The notes under the pieces are model-generated. The model ran no database searches, was not told the DNA's origin, and was given only the letters and a program-made list of their open reading frames with translations. From Alteromonas sp. KUL49 (GTDB taxonomy: Bacteria > Pseudomonadota > Gammaproteobacteria > Enterobacterales > Alteromonadaceae), in the NCBI RefSeq assembly GCF_006538345.1, contig NZ_BJKL01000005.1, forward strand, positions 248,001 to 312,000: DNA of 64,000 nucleotides, given 5' to 3'. The position numbers were made by a program, and so were the translations under genes. Shown here piece after piece: positions 1-9,094 of the stretch (the stretch's first letter is position 1; each line of letters begins with the position of its first letter).

Positions 1-600
1 TTCACTCCGCGTCTGTGCGGTACGCAAAGCATCGAGTAACTGTTGTGACGCTTGCTCACCTTGGACCATCGAAGGGTAGACAATCACCTCTATCTGCGGA
101 CTGCGACGCTTTAGCACGCTGAGTATGTCATGCAGTGCTGCACCACTGGATGATGTAATAACGCCAACCTTGTTAATGACTTGAGGAATAGGGCGTTTAC
201 GAGAAGTATCAAAAAGACCTTGTGCGTTGAGTTTAGCCTTGAGTGCTTCATACGCTTGCTTTAACGCACCTTCGCCGTCTGATTCCAAGTGCTCAACCAC
301 AAGCTGATAGTCACCCCTAGCTTCATACAGTCCTACCGAAGCGCGAACTAAAACTTTGTCTCCTTCTTTTGGTAAGACTCGAATACTGCGGTTAGCATTT
401 TTAAACATGGCTGCGCGCACCTGCGCCTTTTGATCTTTTAGGGTGAAATACCAATGGCCTGATGCCGCCCTTACAAAATTAGAGATTTCGGCAGATAGCC
501 AAATTAAACCAATTTCGCCTTCCAAAACGGTGCGAGCGAGCCGGTTTAGCTTAGTAACGGTTAAAATTTGGCGTGATGTAGATACAGAAGAGGAAAACAT
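1..600 (-). CDS. xseA: Exodeoxyribonuclease VII large subunit, partial (N-terminal 200 residues)
   Basis: The large subunit of exonuclease VII degrades single-stranded DNA in the cytoplasm together with the small subunit XseB. The first 200 residues are present; the rest lies beyond the left edge. Residues about 20-115 form the N-terminal OB-fold ([25 protein letters not shown]), and the catalytic region begins near residue 145 ([19 protein letters not shown]). The ATG at 598-600 gives the usual short leader before ILTVTKLN. It is divergent from guaB, as in many gammaproteobacteria, with 101 bases between the starts. Confidence 0.95.
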   Translation of the reverse strand, partial: MFSSSVSTSRQILTVTKLNRLARTVLEGEIGLIWLSAEISNFVRAASGHWYFTLKDQKAQVRAAMFKNANRSIRVLPKEGDKVLVRASVGLYEARGDYQLVVEHLESDGEGALKQAYEALKAKLNAQGLFDTSRKRPIPQVINKVGVITSSSGAALHDILSVLKRRSPQIEVIVYPSMVQGEQASQQLLDALRTAQTRSE

Positions 601-633
601 ATAAAAAAATCGTCAGGTTTAGTACAAATAGAG

Positions 634-670
634 TTTACCTGAAATCTAAAACACACTACAATCGCACCGC
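634..670 (+). promoter_or_regulatory. Probable sigma-70 promoter of guaB with GC-rich discriminator
   Basis: TTTACC (634-639), a 17-base spacer and TACAAT (657-662) lie 40 bases before the guaB start. They are followed directly by CGCACCGC. A GC-rich discriminator of this kind is typical of growth-rate and stringently controlled promoters, and E. coli guaB is known to be controlled that way. Called by eye from hexamers and spacing only. Confidence 0.5.
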
Positions 671-701
671 AATTAACCCTCAACTGAATAGGTGTTGTTG
701 C

Positions 702-2171
702 ATGCTTAGAATCATCCAAGAAGCCCTGACTTTCGACGATGTTTTGCTCGTTCCTGGCCACTCTACGGTCCTTCCTCATACTGCAAATTTGCAGACTAAG
801 CTGACCCGCGGGGTTACGCTGAATATTCCTATGGTTTCTGCTGCTATGGACACTGTATCAGAAGCCCGTTTAGCAATTGCATTAGCCCAGGAAGGCGGTA
901 TTGGTTTTATTCATAAAAATATGAAACCAGAGATGCAAGCTAAGCATGTTCGCGAAGTTAAAAAATATGAGACAGGTGTAGTTTCAGACCCCGTTACTGT
1001 AAAGAAAGATGCAACCATTGGTGAAGTGACTGCACTTTCGCAAAAACTCGGTTATTCAGGTTTCCCAGTCACAGACGACGACAACAATCTTATCGGTATC
1101 GTTACTGGTCGAGACCTTCGTTTTGAAAAGCGCCTTGAAGCATCTATTACTGATGTCATGACACCGAAAGATAAGCTAGTGACAGTCAAAGAAGGTGCGA
1201 GCTCAGACGAAGTACTAGACTTGATGCATGAGCACCGCATTGAAAAAATTCTTGTGGTAGACGATGCATTCAAACTTACTGGCTTGATCACTGTTAAAGA
1301 CTTCAAAAAAGCGGAAAACAAGCCAAATGCATGTAAAGACTCGTTGGGTCGTTTGCGTGTAGGCGCTGCCGTTGGTGTTGGCCCTGGTACTGATGAGCGT
1401 ATCGAGCTGCTTGTTGAGGCGGGTGTTGATGTGCTACTTATCGATACCTCTCACGGTCATTCTCAAGGTGTCATCGACCGCGTTAAAACGGTACGTGAAA
1501 CTTATCCTGAACTTCAAATTATTGCCGGTAACGTTGCCACTGGCGCAGGTGCTAAGGCATTGGCGGAGGCTGGCGTAGATGCGGTTAAAGTAGGTATTGG
1601 CCCGGGCTCAATTTGTACGACGCGTATTGTTACTGGCTGTGGTGTACCTCAAATTACAGCGGTAGCCGATGCGGTTGAAGCACTAGAAGGTACTGGCATT
1701 CCGGTTATCGCTGATGGCGGTATTCGTTTCTCTGGTGACATTGCTAAAGCACTTGTTGCAGGCGCAAGCTGTGTGATGGTTGGAAGTATGCTTGCAGGTA
1801 CCGAAGAGGCGCCGGGCGAAGTAGAACTTTATCAAGGTCGTTATTACAAATCGTACCGTGGAATGGGCTCTTTAGGCGCAATGAATCAAAGCCATGGTTC
1901 ATCTGACCGCTACTTCCAAAAATCTGACAACGCGGAAAAACTAGTACCCGAAGGGATTGAAGGTCGCGTTGCCTATAAAGGTCCAATCGCTAATATCATC
2001 CATCAGCAAATGGGTGGGTTGCGTTCTGCGATGGGCTTAACGGGTTGTCCTACCATCGAAGCGCTTCGTACAGACGCTAAATTTGTGCGTGTAACGTCGG
2101 CCGGTATGGGCGAATCTCACGTGCACGACGTGAGCATTACTAAGGAAGCACCAAACTACCGTATGGGGTAA
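702..2171 (+). CDS. guaB: Inosine-5'-monophosphate dehydrogenase
   Basis: IMP dehydrogenase oxidises IMP to XMP with NAD, the committed step of GMP synthesis. The protein has 489 residues, the normal bacterial length. It begins with the typical [15 protein letters not shown]. Two CBS domains occupy about residues 95-205 ([18 protein letters not shown]). The catalytic cysteine is Cys305 in GPGSICTTR, the same number as in E. coli, and the flap region contains [10 protein letters not shown]. guaA follows after 75 bases, so the pair supplies GMP as a unit, though a hairpin with a T-tract lies between them. Confidence 0.98.
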   Translation: MLRIIQEALTFDDVLLVPGHSTVLPHTANLQTKLTRGVTLNIPMVSAAMDTVSEARLAIALAQEGGIGFIHKNMKPEMQAKHVREVKKYETGVVSDPVTVKKDATIGEVTALSQKLGYSGFPVTDDDNNLIGIVTGRDLRFEKRLEASITDVMTPKDKLVTVKEGASSDEVLDLMHEHRIEKILVVDDAFKLTGLITVKDFKKAENKPNACKDSLGRLRVGAAVGVGPGTDERIELLVEAGVDVLLIDTSHGHSQGVIDRVKTVRETYPELQIIAGNVATGAGAKALAEAGVDAVKVGIGPGSICTTRIVTGCGVPQITAVADAVEALEGTGIPVIADGGIRFSGDIAKALVAGASCVMVGSMLAGTEEAPGEVELYQGRYYKSYRGMGSLGAMNQSHGSSDRYFQKSDNAEKLVPEGIEGRVAYKGPIANIIHQQMGGLRSAMGLTGCPTIEALRTDAKFVRVTSAGMGESHVHDVSITKEAPNYRMG

Positions 2172-2193
2172 TTCCTCAACCAGGCTTCAGTGG

Positions 2194-2232
2194 GGCTGGC
2201 TGGCATGAGCCAATCAGCCTTTGTTTTTTTTT
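2194..2232 (+). terminator. Hairpin with T-tract between guaB and guaA (attenuator or terminator)
   Basis: GGCT-GGCT (2194-2201) can pair with AGCC (2208-2211) and AGCC (2216-2219), giving an 8-bp stem with a four-base bulge and a six-base loop. A run rich in T follows (2220-2232). It would reduce, not necessarily abolish, read-through from guaB into guaA. Confidence 0.5.
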
Positions 2233-2246
2233 GCACAGGTAAAATC

Positions 2247-3824
2247 ATGACCACTAATATCCATGATCAACGCATCCTAATTTTGGATTTCGGCTCTCAA
2301 TACACTCAGCTTATTGCACGTCGCGTGCGTGAAATCGGCGTGTATTGTGAACTTTGGGCTTGGGACGTCAGCGAAGCACAAATTCGCGAATTTAATCCCA
2401 ATGGTATCATCCTGTCTGGTGGCCCAGAATCTGTGACTGAAGAAGGTTCGCCAAGAGCACCTCAGTATGTGTTTGATGCCGGTGTTCCTGTGATGGGCAT
2501 TTGCTATGGTATGCAAACCATGGCAGCGCAGTTGGGCGGTGCAGTGCAAGGTTCTGACGAGAGAGAATTTGGCTATGCACAAGTTGAAGTTATCAAGCCG
2601 AGTCCACTGCTAGATAAAGTTGAAGATTCATTAAACAGCGAAGGCAATGCACTATTAGATGTTTGGATGAGCCATGGCGACAAGGTTTCTGAAATTCCAG
2701 CGGGTTTCGAGACAGTAGCACAAACGCCGTCATGTCCCCATGCCGCTATGTATAATGCAGAGAAGCAATTCTTTGGCGTACAATTCCACCCTGAAGTGAC
2801 GCATACTCGTCAAGGCATGCGTTTGCTAAGCCATTTCGTGCTTGATATTTGTCAGTGTGAAAAGCGTTGGACTGCAGGCGCAATTATCGAAGACGCCGTT
2901 GAACGTATCAAAGTGCAAGTGGGCGACGACGAAGTTATTTTAGGCTTGTCAGGTGGTGTTGATTCATCAGTAACCGCCATGCTGCTTCATCGCGCCATTG
3001 GTAGCAAGCTTACCTGTGTATTCGTAGACAACGGTCTATTACGCTTAAACGAAGCAGACCAAGTGATGGAAATGTTCGGTGATCACTTTGGATTAAATAT
3101 TATCCGTGTAGACGCTGAAGACCGTTTCTTAGAAAAGCTGAAGGGTGTTGAAGATCCTGAAGCGAAGCGCAAAGTTATCGGCAACGAATTTGTCCACGTT
3201 TTCGATGAAGAAGCCGGCAAACGCCAAAATGCGAGATGGTTGGCGCAAGGCACCATTTATCCTGATGTCATTGAGTCAGCAGGTTCTGCAACGGGTAAAG
3301 CACACGTTATCAAATCACACCATAATGTGGGGGGGTTGCCAGAAGACATGAAGCTAGGTCTAGTAGAGCCCCTTCGCGAATTGTTTAAAGATGAAGTGCG
3401 TAAAATTGGTCTAGAACTTGGCTTGCCGTATGACATGCTTTACCGTCATCCATTCCCAGGTCCGGGTTTAGGCGTGCGCGTGCTTGGAGAAATCAAAAAA
3501 GAATACTGCGACCTGCTTCGCCGAGCAGATGCTATCTTTATTGAAGAGCTCTACAACGCCGATTTGTATCAAAAAGTGAGTCAAGCATTTACGGTATTCT
3601 TACCCGTTCGCTCGGTTGGCGTTATGGGCGATGCACGTAAGTACGATTGGGTTGTATCATTGCGAGCAGTAGAAACTATTGACTTCATGACCGCTCACTG
3701 GGCACATCTGCCGTATGATTTCCTGGGTAAAGTGTCAAACCGCATTATCAATGAAATCGATGGTATTTCCCGTGTGGTTTACGATATTTCAGGAAAGCCT
3801 CCCGCGACGATTGAGTGGGAGTAA
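2247..3824 (+). CDS. guaA: GMP synthase (glutamine-hydrolysing)
   Basis: GMP synthase aminates XMP to GMP using ATP and glutamine. I place the start at the ATG at 2247, which gives 525 residues, identical to the E. coli length. An upstream in-frame ATG at 2190 would add a tail encoded by the hairpin and T-tract and is unlikely. The class I glutamine amidotransferase domain is N-terminal, with triad Cys86 (GICYGMQ), His181 and Glu183 (FHPEV). The ATP-pyrophosphatase P-loop SGGVDS lies at 235-240, and the C-terminal dimerisation domain follows. Expressed with or after guaB. Confidence 0.98.
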   Translation: MTTNIHDQRILILDFGSQYTQLIARRVREIGVYCELWAWDVSEAQIREFNPNGIILSGGPESVTEEGSPRAPQYVFDAGVPVMGICYGMQTMAAQLGGAVQGSDEREFGYAQVEVIKPSPLLDKVEDSLNSEGNALLDVWMSHGDKVSEIPAGFETVAQTPSCPHAAMYNAEKQFFGVQFHPEVTHTRQGMRLLSHFVLDICQCEKRWTAGAIIEDAVERIKVQVGDDEVILGLSGGVDSSVTAMLLHRAIGSKLTCVFVDNGLLRLNEADQVMEMFGDHFGLNIIRVDAEDRFLEKLKGVEDPEAKRKVIGNEFVHVFDEEAGKRQNARWLAQGTIYPDVIESAGSATGKAHVIKSHHNVGGLPEDMKLGLVEPLRELFKDEVRKIGLELGLPYDMLYRHPFPGPGLGVRVLGEIKKEYCDLLRRADAIFIEELYNADLYQKVSQAFTVFLPVRSVGVMGDARKYDWVVSLRAVETIDFMTAHWAHLPYDFLGKVSNRIINEIDGISRVVYDISGKPPATIEWE

Positions 3825-3854
3825 ACTCAAGTATTTATCAATTTCTCTGTAACA

Positions 3855-3882
3855 GTGCTCTTTCGACTCATCGAGAGAGCAC
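3855..3882 (+). terminator. Strong hairpin downstream of guaA
   Basis: GTGCTCTTTCGA (3855-3866) pairs with TCGAGAGAGCAC (3871-3882), with one G-T pair and a four-base loop CTCA. It begins 31 bases after the guaA stop. The following sequence is only moderately T-rich (CATTTTAGCTTTT), so termination is likely but may be partial. Confidence 0.55.
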
Positions 3883-4108
3883 CCTGCATTTTAGCTTTTG
3901 CAAGCCCATTACCACATTCCATGCCTCTGTAATATGAAGCCTATAAAATTTATTTACGCCAGATAGGTACCAGTGATTTTTTTAACCTAAAACACTAGCA
4001 TCACTGCACTCTGAGAGTTATTGTCTAAAACAAATATAGAAAACCTTTTCATAGTTTTTTATATTTTAAGGTTTTTCTGAACTGTAACTCTGTGAGGTAA
4101 AAGGATAG
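3883..4108. other. Intergenic region, AT-rich leader before the cassette at 4109
   Basis: No gene seen. Towards the end AAAACCTT (4040-4047) is complementary to AAGGTTTT (4068-4075) around an AT-rich 20-base loop, so the leader of the next gene may fold. A plausible ribosome binding site (AAAAGGA) stands just before 4109. Confidence 0.4.
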
Positions 4109-4942
4109 ATGGATTCGCTGCACCGGGCGCAAGAATTAGTTTCAAAAATAAAAGTATTAGAGTCTAACCCTCACTACAGATTGGCGGACGTTTTTTACGT
4201 ACGCGGTTGGCGTTACAGTGACAGTGCTCTTCATGTTTTAAATGATGTAGAGTTTTCAGGGAGTATTTTACGCAAATATCTGGAGTCTGTAACGAATTAC
4301 TTAAACCCAAACATCGAGGAGATGGATAATGCTTGTAGGGAATATTTAAGAAAAAATCACATAGTCCTTCCTAGCAGTGATGAAATCGTTATGCATATTA
4401 GAGCCGGTGACGTTATTGATAATGATTGGTTTCTAACAACTCCATATTGCGATGAGATTAGGAAATATACCGGAGCGCGAAAGTGCACAGTCGTTATCTG
4501 TTTTGCTTTTCAAGAGTATAAGGAGCGGGGAAAATGGTTGTTTACAAATGAAAAGCTTGAAATGAACAAGACAATGGTGTGCGATTTATTAGAAAATTTG
4601 ATAAGCAGATTTCCCTCTTTAGAGTTTGAGGTTCGTTCTAGTATCACGCAGGACGAGGATTTTCTGTACATGGTTCATGCAGAGCACTTTATTCGGGATA
4701 AAGGAGGATTTAGTGACCTCGTTCAAGATTTACGTGCATTCAGAGCAACTGGAAAACACCTAGAGCACAAAAATCTCTCAAAGGTAAAGCTCATTCAGCG
4801 TGAGTTCAACAAAATTCATGAAGGTAAATTATCCAGAGCAGAGAAGCATAAATTAGTACTGGACCTCATAGATTTGGGAGAGAACCAACTAGCATCATGG
4901 CTAAATAGTACCTTAGTCAACAAAGGAAATAAAAATGACTAG
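4109..4942 (+). CDS. Putative glycosyltransferase-like protein with HxRxGD motif
   Basis: The protein has 277 residues, with no signal peptide and no membrane segment. Two motifs stand out: VMHIRAGDV (His96, Arg98, Gly100, Asp101) and FIRDKGGFSDLV (GGFS at 199-202). The HxRxGD motif followed by a glycine/serine-rich motif resembles the GDP-fucose-binding motifs of fucosyltransferases (GT11/GT23/O-fucosyltransferase type), but overall similarity cannot be judged by eye. The C-terminal 70 residues are lysine-rich and helical. The stop overlaps the start of the radical SAM gene by 8 bases, so the two are translationally coupled. The gene is AT-rich: a sample line (4381-4440) is 35% G+C, against 58% for a line in guaA (3421-3480). 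Could instead be an unrelated conserved hypothetical. Confidence 0.5.
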   Translation: MDSLHRAQELVSKIKVLESNPHYRLADVFYVRGWRYSDSALHVLNDVEFSGSILRKYLESVTNYLNPNIEEMDNACREYLRKNHIVLPSSDEIVMHIRAGDVIDNDWFLTTPYCDEIRKYTGARKCTVVICFAFQEYKERGKWLFTNEKLEMNKTMVCDLLENLISRFPSLEFEVRSSITQDEDFLYMVHAEHFIRDKGGFSDLVQDLRAFRATGKHLEHKNLSKVKLIQREFNKIHEGKLSRAEKHKLVLDLIDLGENQLASWLNSTLVNKGNKND

Positions 4943-5957
4943 CTCAGTATATTCCGAAACCGCTTTTAACATTGCTATTAAAGGAAAGTCACCCACAATT
5001 CCTCAGTCTGTTGAAATTGATTTAACAAATAGTTGCAATCAAGATTGTAGTTATTGCAATACAGCAGATTTTAGAGCCAAAACACCTGACCAAACTAAAA
5101 TTCATCACTATCACAAACTTATCGAACAACTGGTTAAGTGGGGCTACACCAGTGGAAATGGTAGTGTTAAAACTATAACTTTTGTTGGAGGAGGTGAACC
5201 CACTGTTCGCAAAGGATATGAGTATGTCGTAGAGCAAGCGATTGATTCTGGGTTTTTAACTTCGATTGTGACAAATGGAAGTTATTTAGATCGATTATCG
5301 AATCTCCCTGATGAGACTATCAAACAATTGTCATGGGTCGGCATTGATATTGACAGTGGTGATCCAAATGTTTACGAAAGTGTCCGTCGCAGTAAAACGA
5401 AAGGCCTGTACGATAAAGTAAAGGACAACGTACGATGGCTTACGAGTATTAACAATCGTGTTGATGTTAAAGTTTTACTGCATCCAGAAACCGTTTCCTA
5501 TGAATCTTTGTCAAAGACATTTGAGTACGGAAAAGTTGTTGGCGCAAGAATGCTCTATTTTCGTATTGCAGTTTTAAAGGACGGCATTTTCATTCCTCCA
5601 GAGTCGACTTATAAAATTATTGAAGATTTGTCTTTAAAATTTGGCGTTAAAGCAAAAGTTAACAAGACTCGATTAATAAGTCGTAATTACAAGAAGTGTC
5701 ACGCGTTATTTATGTTGCCAGTGTTTTGTTCTGACGGGAACGTATATATGTGTTGTGAGAATCGCGGAAATCCAAATTTTTCTCTAGGTAGTTGGGTAGA
5801 TGGAGATTTTTGGGAAAAATGGGGAGAGCAAGAGCATAAAAAGATGTATAACGACATTGATGTGAAATTATGTCAACCTTGCCGTCCGCATGTTCACAAT
5901 ATCAAGGTGGAGGAAAGCCTTGTGAATCATGACTATCATCAGGAGTTGTTTTTATAA
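4935..5957 (+). CDS. Radical SAM protein with SPASM-like C-terminal cysteine region
   Basis: The protein has 340 residues. The radical SAM [4Fe-4S] motif is Cys34-x3-Cys38-x2-Cys41 (CNQDCSYC), and the SAM-binding GGGEP is at 85-89. The C-terminal part carries further cysteines at 255, 265, 273, 274, 313 and 316 (FCSDGNVYMCCENRG, CQPCRPH), the pattern of a SPASM/twitch auxiliary cluster domain. Such enzymes modify peptides or build sugars and cofactors by radical chemistry; the substrate here is unknown. No obvious precursor peptide is seen next to it. It overlaps the preceding HxRxGD gene by 8 bases and shares its low G+C, suggesting joint function and joint acquisition. Confidence 0.8.
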   Translation: MTSSVYSETAFNIAIKGKSPTIPQSVEIDLTNSCNQDCSYCNTADFRAKTPDQTKIHHYHKLIEQLVKWGYTSGNGSVKTITFVGGGEPTVRKGYEYVVEQAIDSGFLTSIVTNGSYLDRLSNLPDETIKQLSWVGIDIDSGDPNVYESVRRSKTKGLYDKVKDNVRWLTSINNRVDVKVLLHPETVSYESLSKTFEYGKVVGARMLYFRIAVLKDGIFIPPESTYKIIEDLSLKFGVKAKVNKTRLISRNYKKCHALFMLPVFCSDGNVYMCCENRGNPNFSLGSWVDGDFWEKWGEQEHKKMYNDIDVKLCQPCRPHVHNIKVEESLVNHDYHQELFL

Positions 5958-6110
5958 GTTACTTCGAAAACCTATTTGAATGTCGATGCTTCCCTCAATT
6001 TGCACTTTAATGTTGGGTAAAAATATTACCTGTAGCAGAACTGCAAAGGGCATATTGTTACTTAGCTATAATTGCTTTTTGCAACGCATTTTAAAAAAAA
6101 TTCGGCTTGG

Positions 6111-6145
6111 GATGTTAGTGCAGAGCAACAGAGCTAACATCTTTT
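6111..6145 (+). terminator. Probable terminator after the radical SAM gene
   Basis: GATGTTAG (6111-6118) pairs with CTAACATC (6134-6141), followed by TTTT (6142-6145) and AT-rich sequence. It lies 150 bases after the radical SAM stop and ends the two-gene unit. Confidence 0.45.
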
Positions 6146-6190
6146 AAATTTCCTCCCTAAAAAACAAACAATTAAAAACTTTTACGAATT

Positions 6191-6264
6191 CCGGTACACA
6201 CTGGAACGCGAGCTGCAACTTGTATTGCAAGTATACAAAATGCAGCAGGCTCTAGTGGTACTAG
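6191..6264 (+). promoter_or_regulatory. Structured leader of three successive hairpins upstream of the LruC gene
   Basis: Three adjacent foldable units are visible. CCGGT/ACTGG (6191-6204) has a four-base loop. GCTGCA/TGCAGC (6212-6246) encloses an inner ACTTG/CAAGT stem. CTAGT/ACTAG (6252-6264) has a three-base loop. They end about 50 bases before the start codon at 6313. I do not recognise a known riboswitch consensus. The rest of the 355-base gap (5958-6312) contains the terminator above and no gene. Confidence 0.35.
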
Positions 6265-6312
6265 TGTTGTGAGTCTTCTGTACGTAATCCAATTTTAAGT
6301 CTGGAGAAAAGT

Positions 6313-8415
6313 ATGAAAAAACTCGCAGTAGCAGTCTCACTTGGTTGCATGAGCATGTGGTCGGCTTCGGCCAATGCTAGTGAGCCTTTTAGCACATGTC
6401 CAACAAAAGCATTCCTTGTTCAGGGCACAACGGCCATTGCCTATGGCGTTAATATCGTTTCAGGTAGTTCGGCGGTATTAAGCAGCAATTTAGGCACATC
6501 GGGAAAAATCAATGGTACTGGGTTCAGTGTTCACGACAACTATCTTTATGGTTACGGTTATGAAGCAAAAGACTTGGTTCGCATCGGCGATGATTTCCAA
6601 GCAGTACCAATGGGTGTAACAGGTCTTCCCAATACTTCTTTTTATGTGGGAGATGCCGCGGTAACCGAAAATGCGTATTACTTCTACCGTAAAGGCAGCT
6701 CGTACGGGTTGTATCGCGTCTCTCTTGATGAAAATGACAGCGATTATTTGCAAGCGTCTCGTGTGGTTAATGGTAGTTCCCTTAACCTTAATATTTACGA
6801 TATGGCTTTCCATCCAGATTCAGGTGAAGCCTACGCAGTGGAAGCAAACGGTAATCTACACAAAATTGACGTAGTCACTGGCGCCTCTACACGACTTGCC
6901 AATTTAGGTGTGAGCGGAACCTTCGGCGCTGCCTATTTTGATGTTGAAGGTAACCTTTACATCAGTCGCAATTCTGACGGGTACATTTACAGAATTAAAG
7001 TGGATGCGCTTGACAGCATGACTATAGACGAAGCTGTTCAGTTGTTTGCGGTTGGCCCTCTTTCTGGGAACAACGACGGTGCTCGTTGTGCCACCGCCCC
7101 CATAATTGACGACTCTATCGACATCGATTTTGGCGATGCACCTGCGTCGTATGGTTCGTCACTCAGTGAAAACGGTGCGCGCCACGAGATGGGAGATTTA
7201 TTTCTTGGACCTACCGTTACCTCGGAATACGCCGCACGACTAGAAGATACCGGTGATGATGGTGTGGCTTTCCTATCTAACATTCAAACCGCAAGAGACG
7301 CTGATTTGCAAAGTTTGATGAGTGTAACTGCATCACAAGATGGTTACCTACATGGCTGGGTCGATTGGAATCAAAATGGTGAGTTTGAAGATTCGGAGCA
7401 GGTATTTGATGGTAAATACGTGACTGAGGGTGACAATACCTTACTGCTAAACGTGAAAGCAGGAGCAACTCCAGGAACTACGTGGAGCCGATTCCGTATA
7501 TCTACCAGCGAGTCACTTGCTCCGACAGGTGGTGACATTAACGGTGAAGTTGAAGACTATGAAATCTCAATTGGCGATGCTATGTACACCACTGTTTGCT
7601 ACCCAAGCGCCACGGGTTTTGTCACGCTCGCCTATGAGGATATCTGGCCAAGCAAAGGTGATTATGACTTTAACGATGTGGTCGTTCAATATCGCGCGTG
7701 TCAGGACAAGTTTGAAGGTCAGGTAATGCGATATTGGGTGAAAGGCAACTTAACTGCTGTAGGAGCAGAGTATCACAACGGATTTGCCGTGAGACTAGAA
7801 GATATAGCTGCGAGTAATATAAATACGGCGTTAATTAGCCATCGAATTGGTAATGACCTTACAGGAGAGTCACCACTGGAGCTTGGCAGACAAGAGGCGA
7901 TCCTCACTGTACTTCCCGATACTCGAGCATTATTTACACGTGAGGAGGGGTGTCGCTTCTTCAGAACTGAGAACGGCTGCTTTAATAAAGATGTCATTCC
8001 TTTCAGCTTATATGTTCCATTGGTTTCTGGGGTTGATGAAGATGAAGCGCCCAAAGGTGTGTTAGATCCGTTTATCTTTGCTGTTGACGGTTATGGTCAT
8101 GGAGCTCATGTGTCATCAAGTAATGAGCGTGGTTGGGAGGTTCACTTGAAGCACCAAGCTCCTACAGAAGCGTTTGATATGAATGCATTTGGTACCGCAG
8201 ATGATGCAAGTGTACCAGCGCAGTCAGAATATTATATGACTGACAATGGTTTACCCTTTGCGATTCAAGTCAGTGAAATATGGCAAGCACCACGAGAGGC
8301 CGTAGATATCACCGAAGCATACAATCATTTTGCCGATTTTGCTGAATCGAGTGGTGCGAATAATCGGTCGTGGTTTACTAACCCAACGTCAAACAAAGTT
8401 ATTCCAAAGCAATAG
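6313..8415 (+). CDS. Secreted LruC-domain protein
   Basis: The protein has 700 residues and a clear Sec signal peptide (cleavage near Ala-Asn-Ala-Ser, residues 20-23), so it is exported. Residues about 30-260 contain repeating blade-like segments (LYGYGYEAKDLVRI, LHKIDVVTGAS, LYISRNSDGYIYRI), suggesting a beta-propeller. A GEVED-type segment (NGEVEDYEI) lies near 410. The LruC domain follows, with its hallmark DYDFNDVVV near 455-465. LruC-domain proteins are exported or surface-associated proteins of unclear role. A GGAGA ribosome binding site precedes the ATG. A small lipoprotein gene follows after 9 bases, so the two probably act together at the envelope. Confidence 0.8.
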   Translation: MKKLAVAVSLGCMSMWSASANASEPFSTCPTKAFLVQGTTAIAYGVNIVSGSSAVLSSNLGTSGKINGTGFSVHDNYLYGYGYEAKDLVRIGDDFQAVPMGVTGLPNTSFYVGDAAVTENAYYFYRKGSSYGLYRVSLDENDSDYLQASRVVNGSSLNLNIYDMAFHPDSGEAYAVEANGNLHKIDVVTGASTRLANLGVSGTFGAAYFDVEGNLYISRNSDGYIYRIKVDALDSMTIDEAVQLFAVGPLSGNNDGARCATAPIIDDSIDIDFGDAPASYGSSLSENGARHEMGDLFLGPTVTSEYAARLEDTGDDGVAFLSNIQTARDADLQSLMSVTASQDGYLHGWVDWNQNGEFEDSEQVFDGKYVTEGDNTLLLNVKAGATPGTTWSRFRISTSESLAPTGGDINGEVEDYEISIGDAMYTTVCYPSATGFVTLAYEDIWPSKGDYDFNDVVVQYRACQDKFEGQVMRYWVKGNLTAVGAEYHNGFAVRLEDIAASNINTALISHRIGNDLTGESPLELGRQEAILTVLPDTRALFTREEGCRFFRTENGCFNKDVIPFSLYVPLVSGVDEDEAPKGVLDPFIFAVDGYGHGAHVSSSNERGWEVHLKHQAPTEAFDMNAFGTADDASVPAQSEYYMTDNGLPFAIQVSEIWQAPREAVDITEAYNHFADFAESSGANNRSWFTNPTSNKVIPKQ

Positions 8416-8424
8416 GAGCATGAC

Positions 8425-8928
8425 ATGAATAAGCTTAATTTTACTTTAGTTACTCTCGGTGCAATGCTTCTAACCGCCTGCGGTGGTGGTGGAAGCGAGG
8501 GAAGTTCGTCAGTGTCGTCACCCGCGAGTTCGTCTCCAACAACTACGACGACAACAACGACTACTACAACGCCGCCAGCGAATAATCAACCCGAGCCAAC
8601 AGAAGACGGCGCTGGGGCATTGATTATCGACAACGAATTTACTTTGTCGGTAGACGTTACTGTAAGTTTGGACATTAACCCAGCTGTTGAACAAGGATCG
8701 TATTTGACTGTTTGTAGTTACGACCCTCAGTATGACAGAGTTAATAGACAGTCTTGTCTTTTTAGGGGGCCAATTGGTGATGATGGCGTGCGAGAAGATG
8801 TAGTACTGGCGCATATGGATACCGATTTGGTGGCTGAAATATGGCAAACGGTAGAAAATTATCAACCTGCTCAATATCGCTGGTCTTACGAACCAAGTGC
8901 AGTTGAACAAAAATTCACCGTAAGATAA
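8425..8928 (+). CDS. Small lipoprotein paired with the LruC-domain protein
   Basis: The 167-residue lipoprotein has the lipobox LTAC (Cys at about 19), followed by a Gly/Ser linker and an uninterrupted run of 11 threonines encoded by mixed ACN codons. A small folded domain with three cysteines follows (LTVCSYD, QSCLFRGP). The linker would hold the domain away from the membrane. I do not recognise the domain. It lies 9 bases downstream of the LruC gene and is followed at once by a strong terminator, so the two genes form one transcript. Confidence 0.75.
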   Translation: MNKLNFTLVTLGAMLLTACGGGGSEGSSSVSSPASSSPTTTTTTTTTTTPPANNQPEPTEDGAGALIIDNEFTLSVDVTVSLDINPAVEQGSYLTVCSYDPQYDRVNRQSCLFRGPIGDDGVREDVVLAHMDTDLVAEIWQTVENYQPAQYRWSYEPSAVEQKFTVR

Positions 8929-8940
8929 ATCACTTAGTAA

Positions 8941-8964
8941 GGGCAGAACATCTGCCCTTTTTTT
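8941..8964 (+). terminator. Rho-independent terminator of the LruC/lipoprotein unit
   Basis: A perfect 7-bp stem GGGCAGA/TCTGCCC with a three-base loop (8941-8957) is followed by seven T (8958-8964), 12 bases after the stop codon. Confidence 0.9.
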
Positions 8965-9094
8965 CGCAAATTTTATTAGGTATGAATAAATATATATTCG
9001 TATTCAAGTTAATACTTAAAGCGTAACATCACTGTCACAAAAGTATCATCTAATGCACGCCTTACATTGTGCATTTGCTTTTAAGGATAACGCT

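Noticed and set aside
2190..2246. Upstream in-frame ATG codons giving guaA a 19-residue extension
   Set aside because: The extension is encoded by a hairpin and T-tract and is absent from E. coli GuaA; the ATG at 2247 gives exactly 525 residues.
6184..6298. Start-less 38-residue frame (RIPVHTGTRAAT...) before the LruC gene
   Set aside because: No start codon and no similarity I recognise; the hairpins in this stretch explain its structure better.
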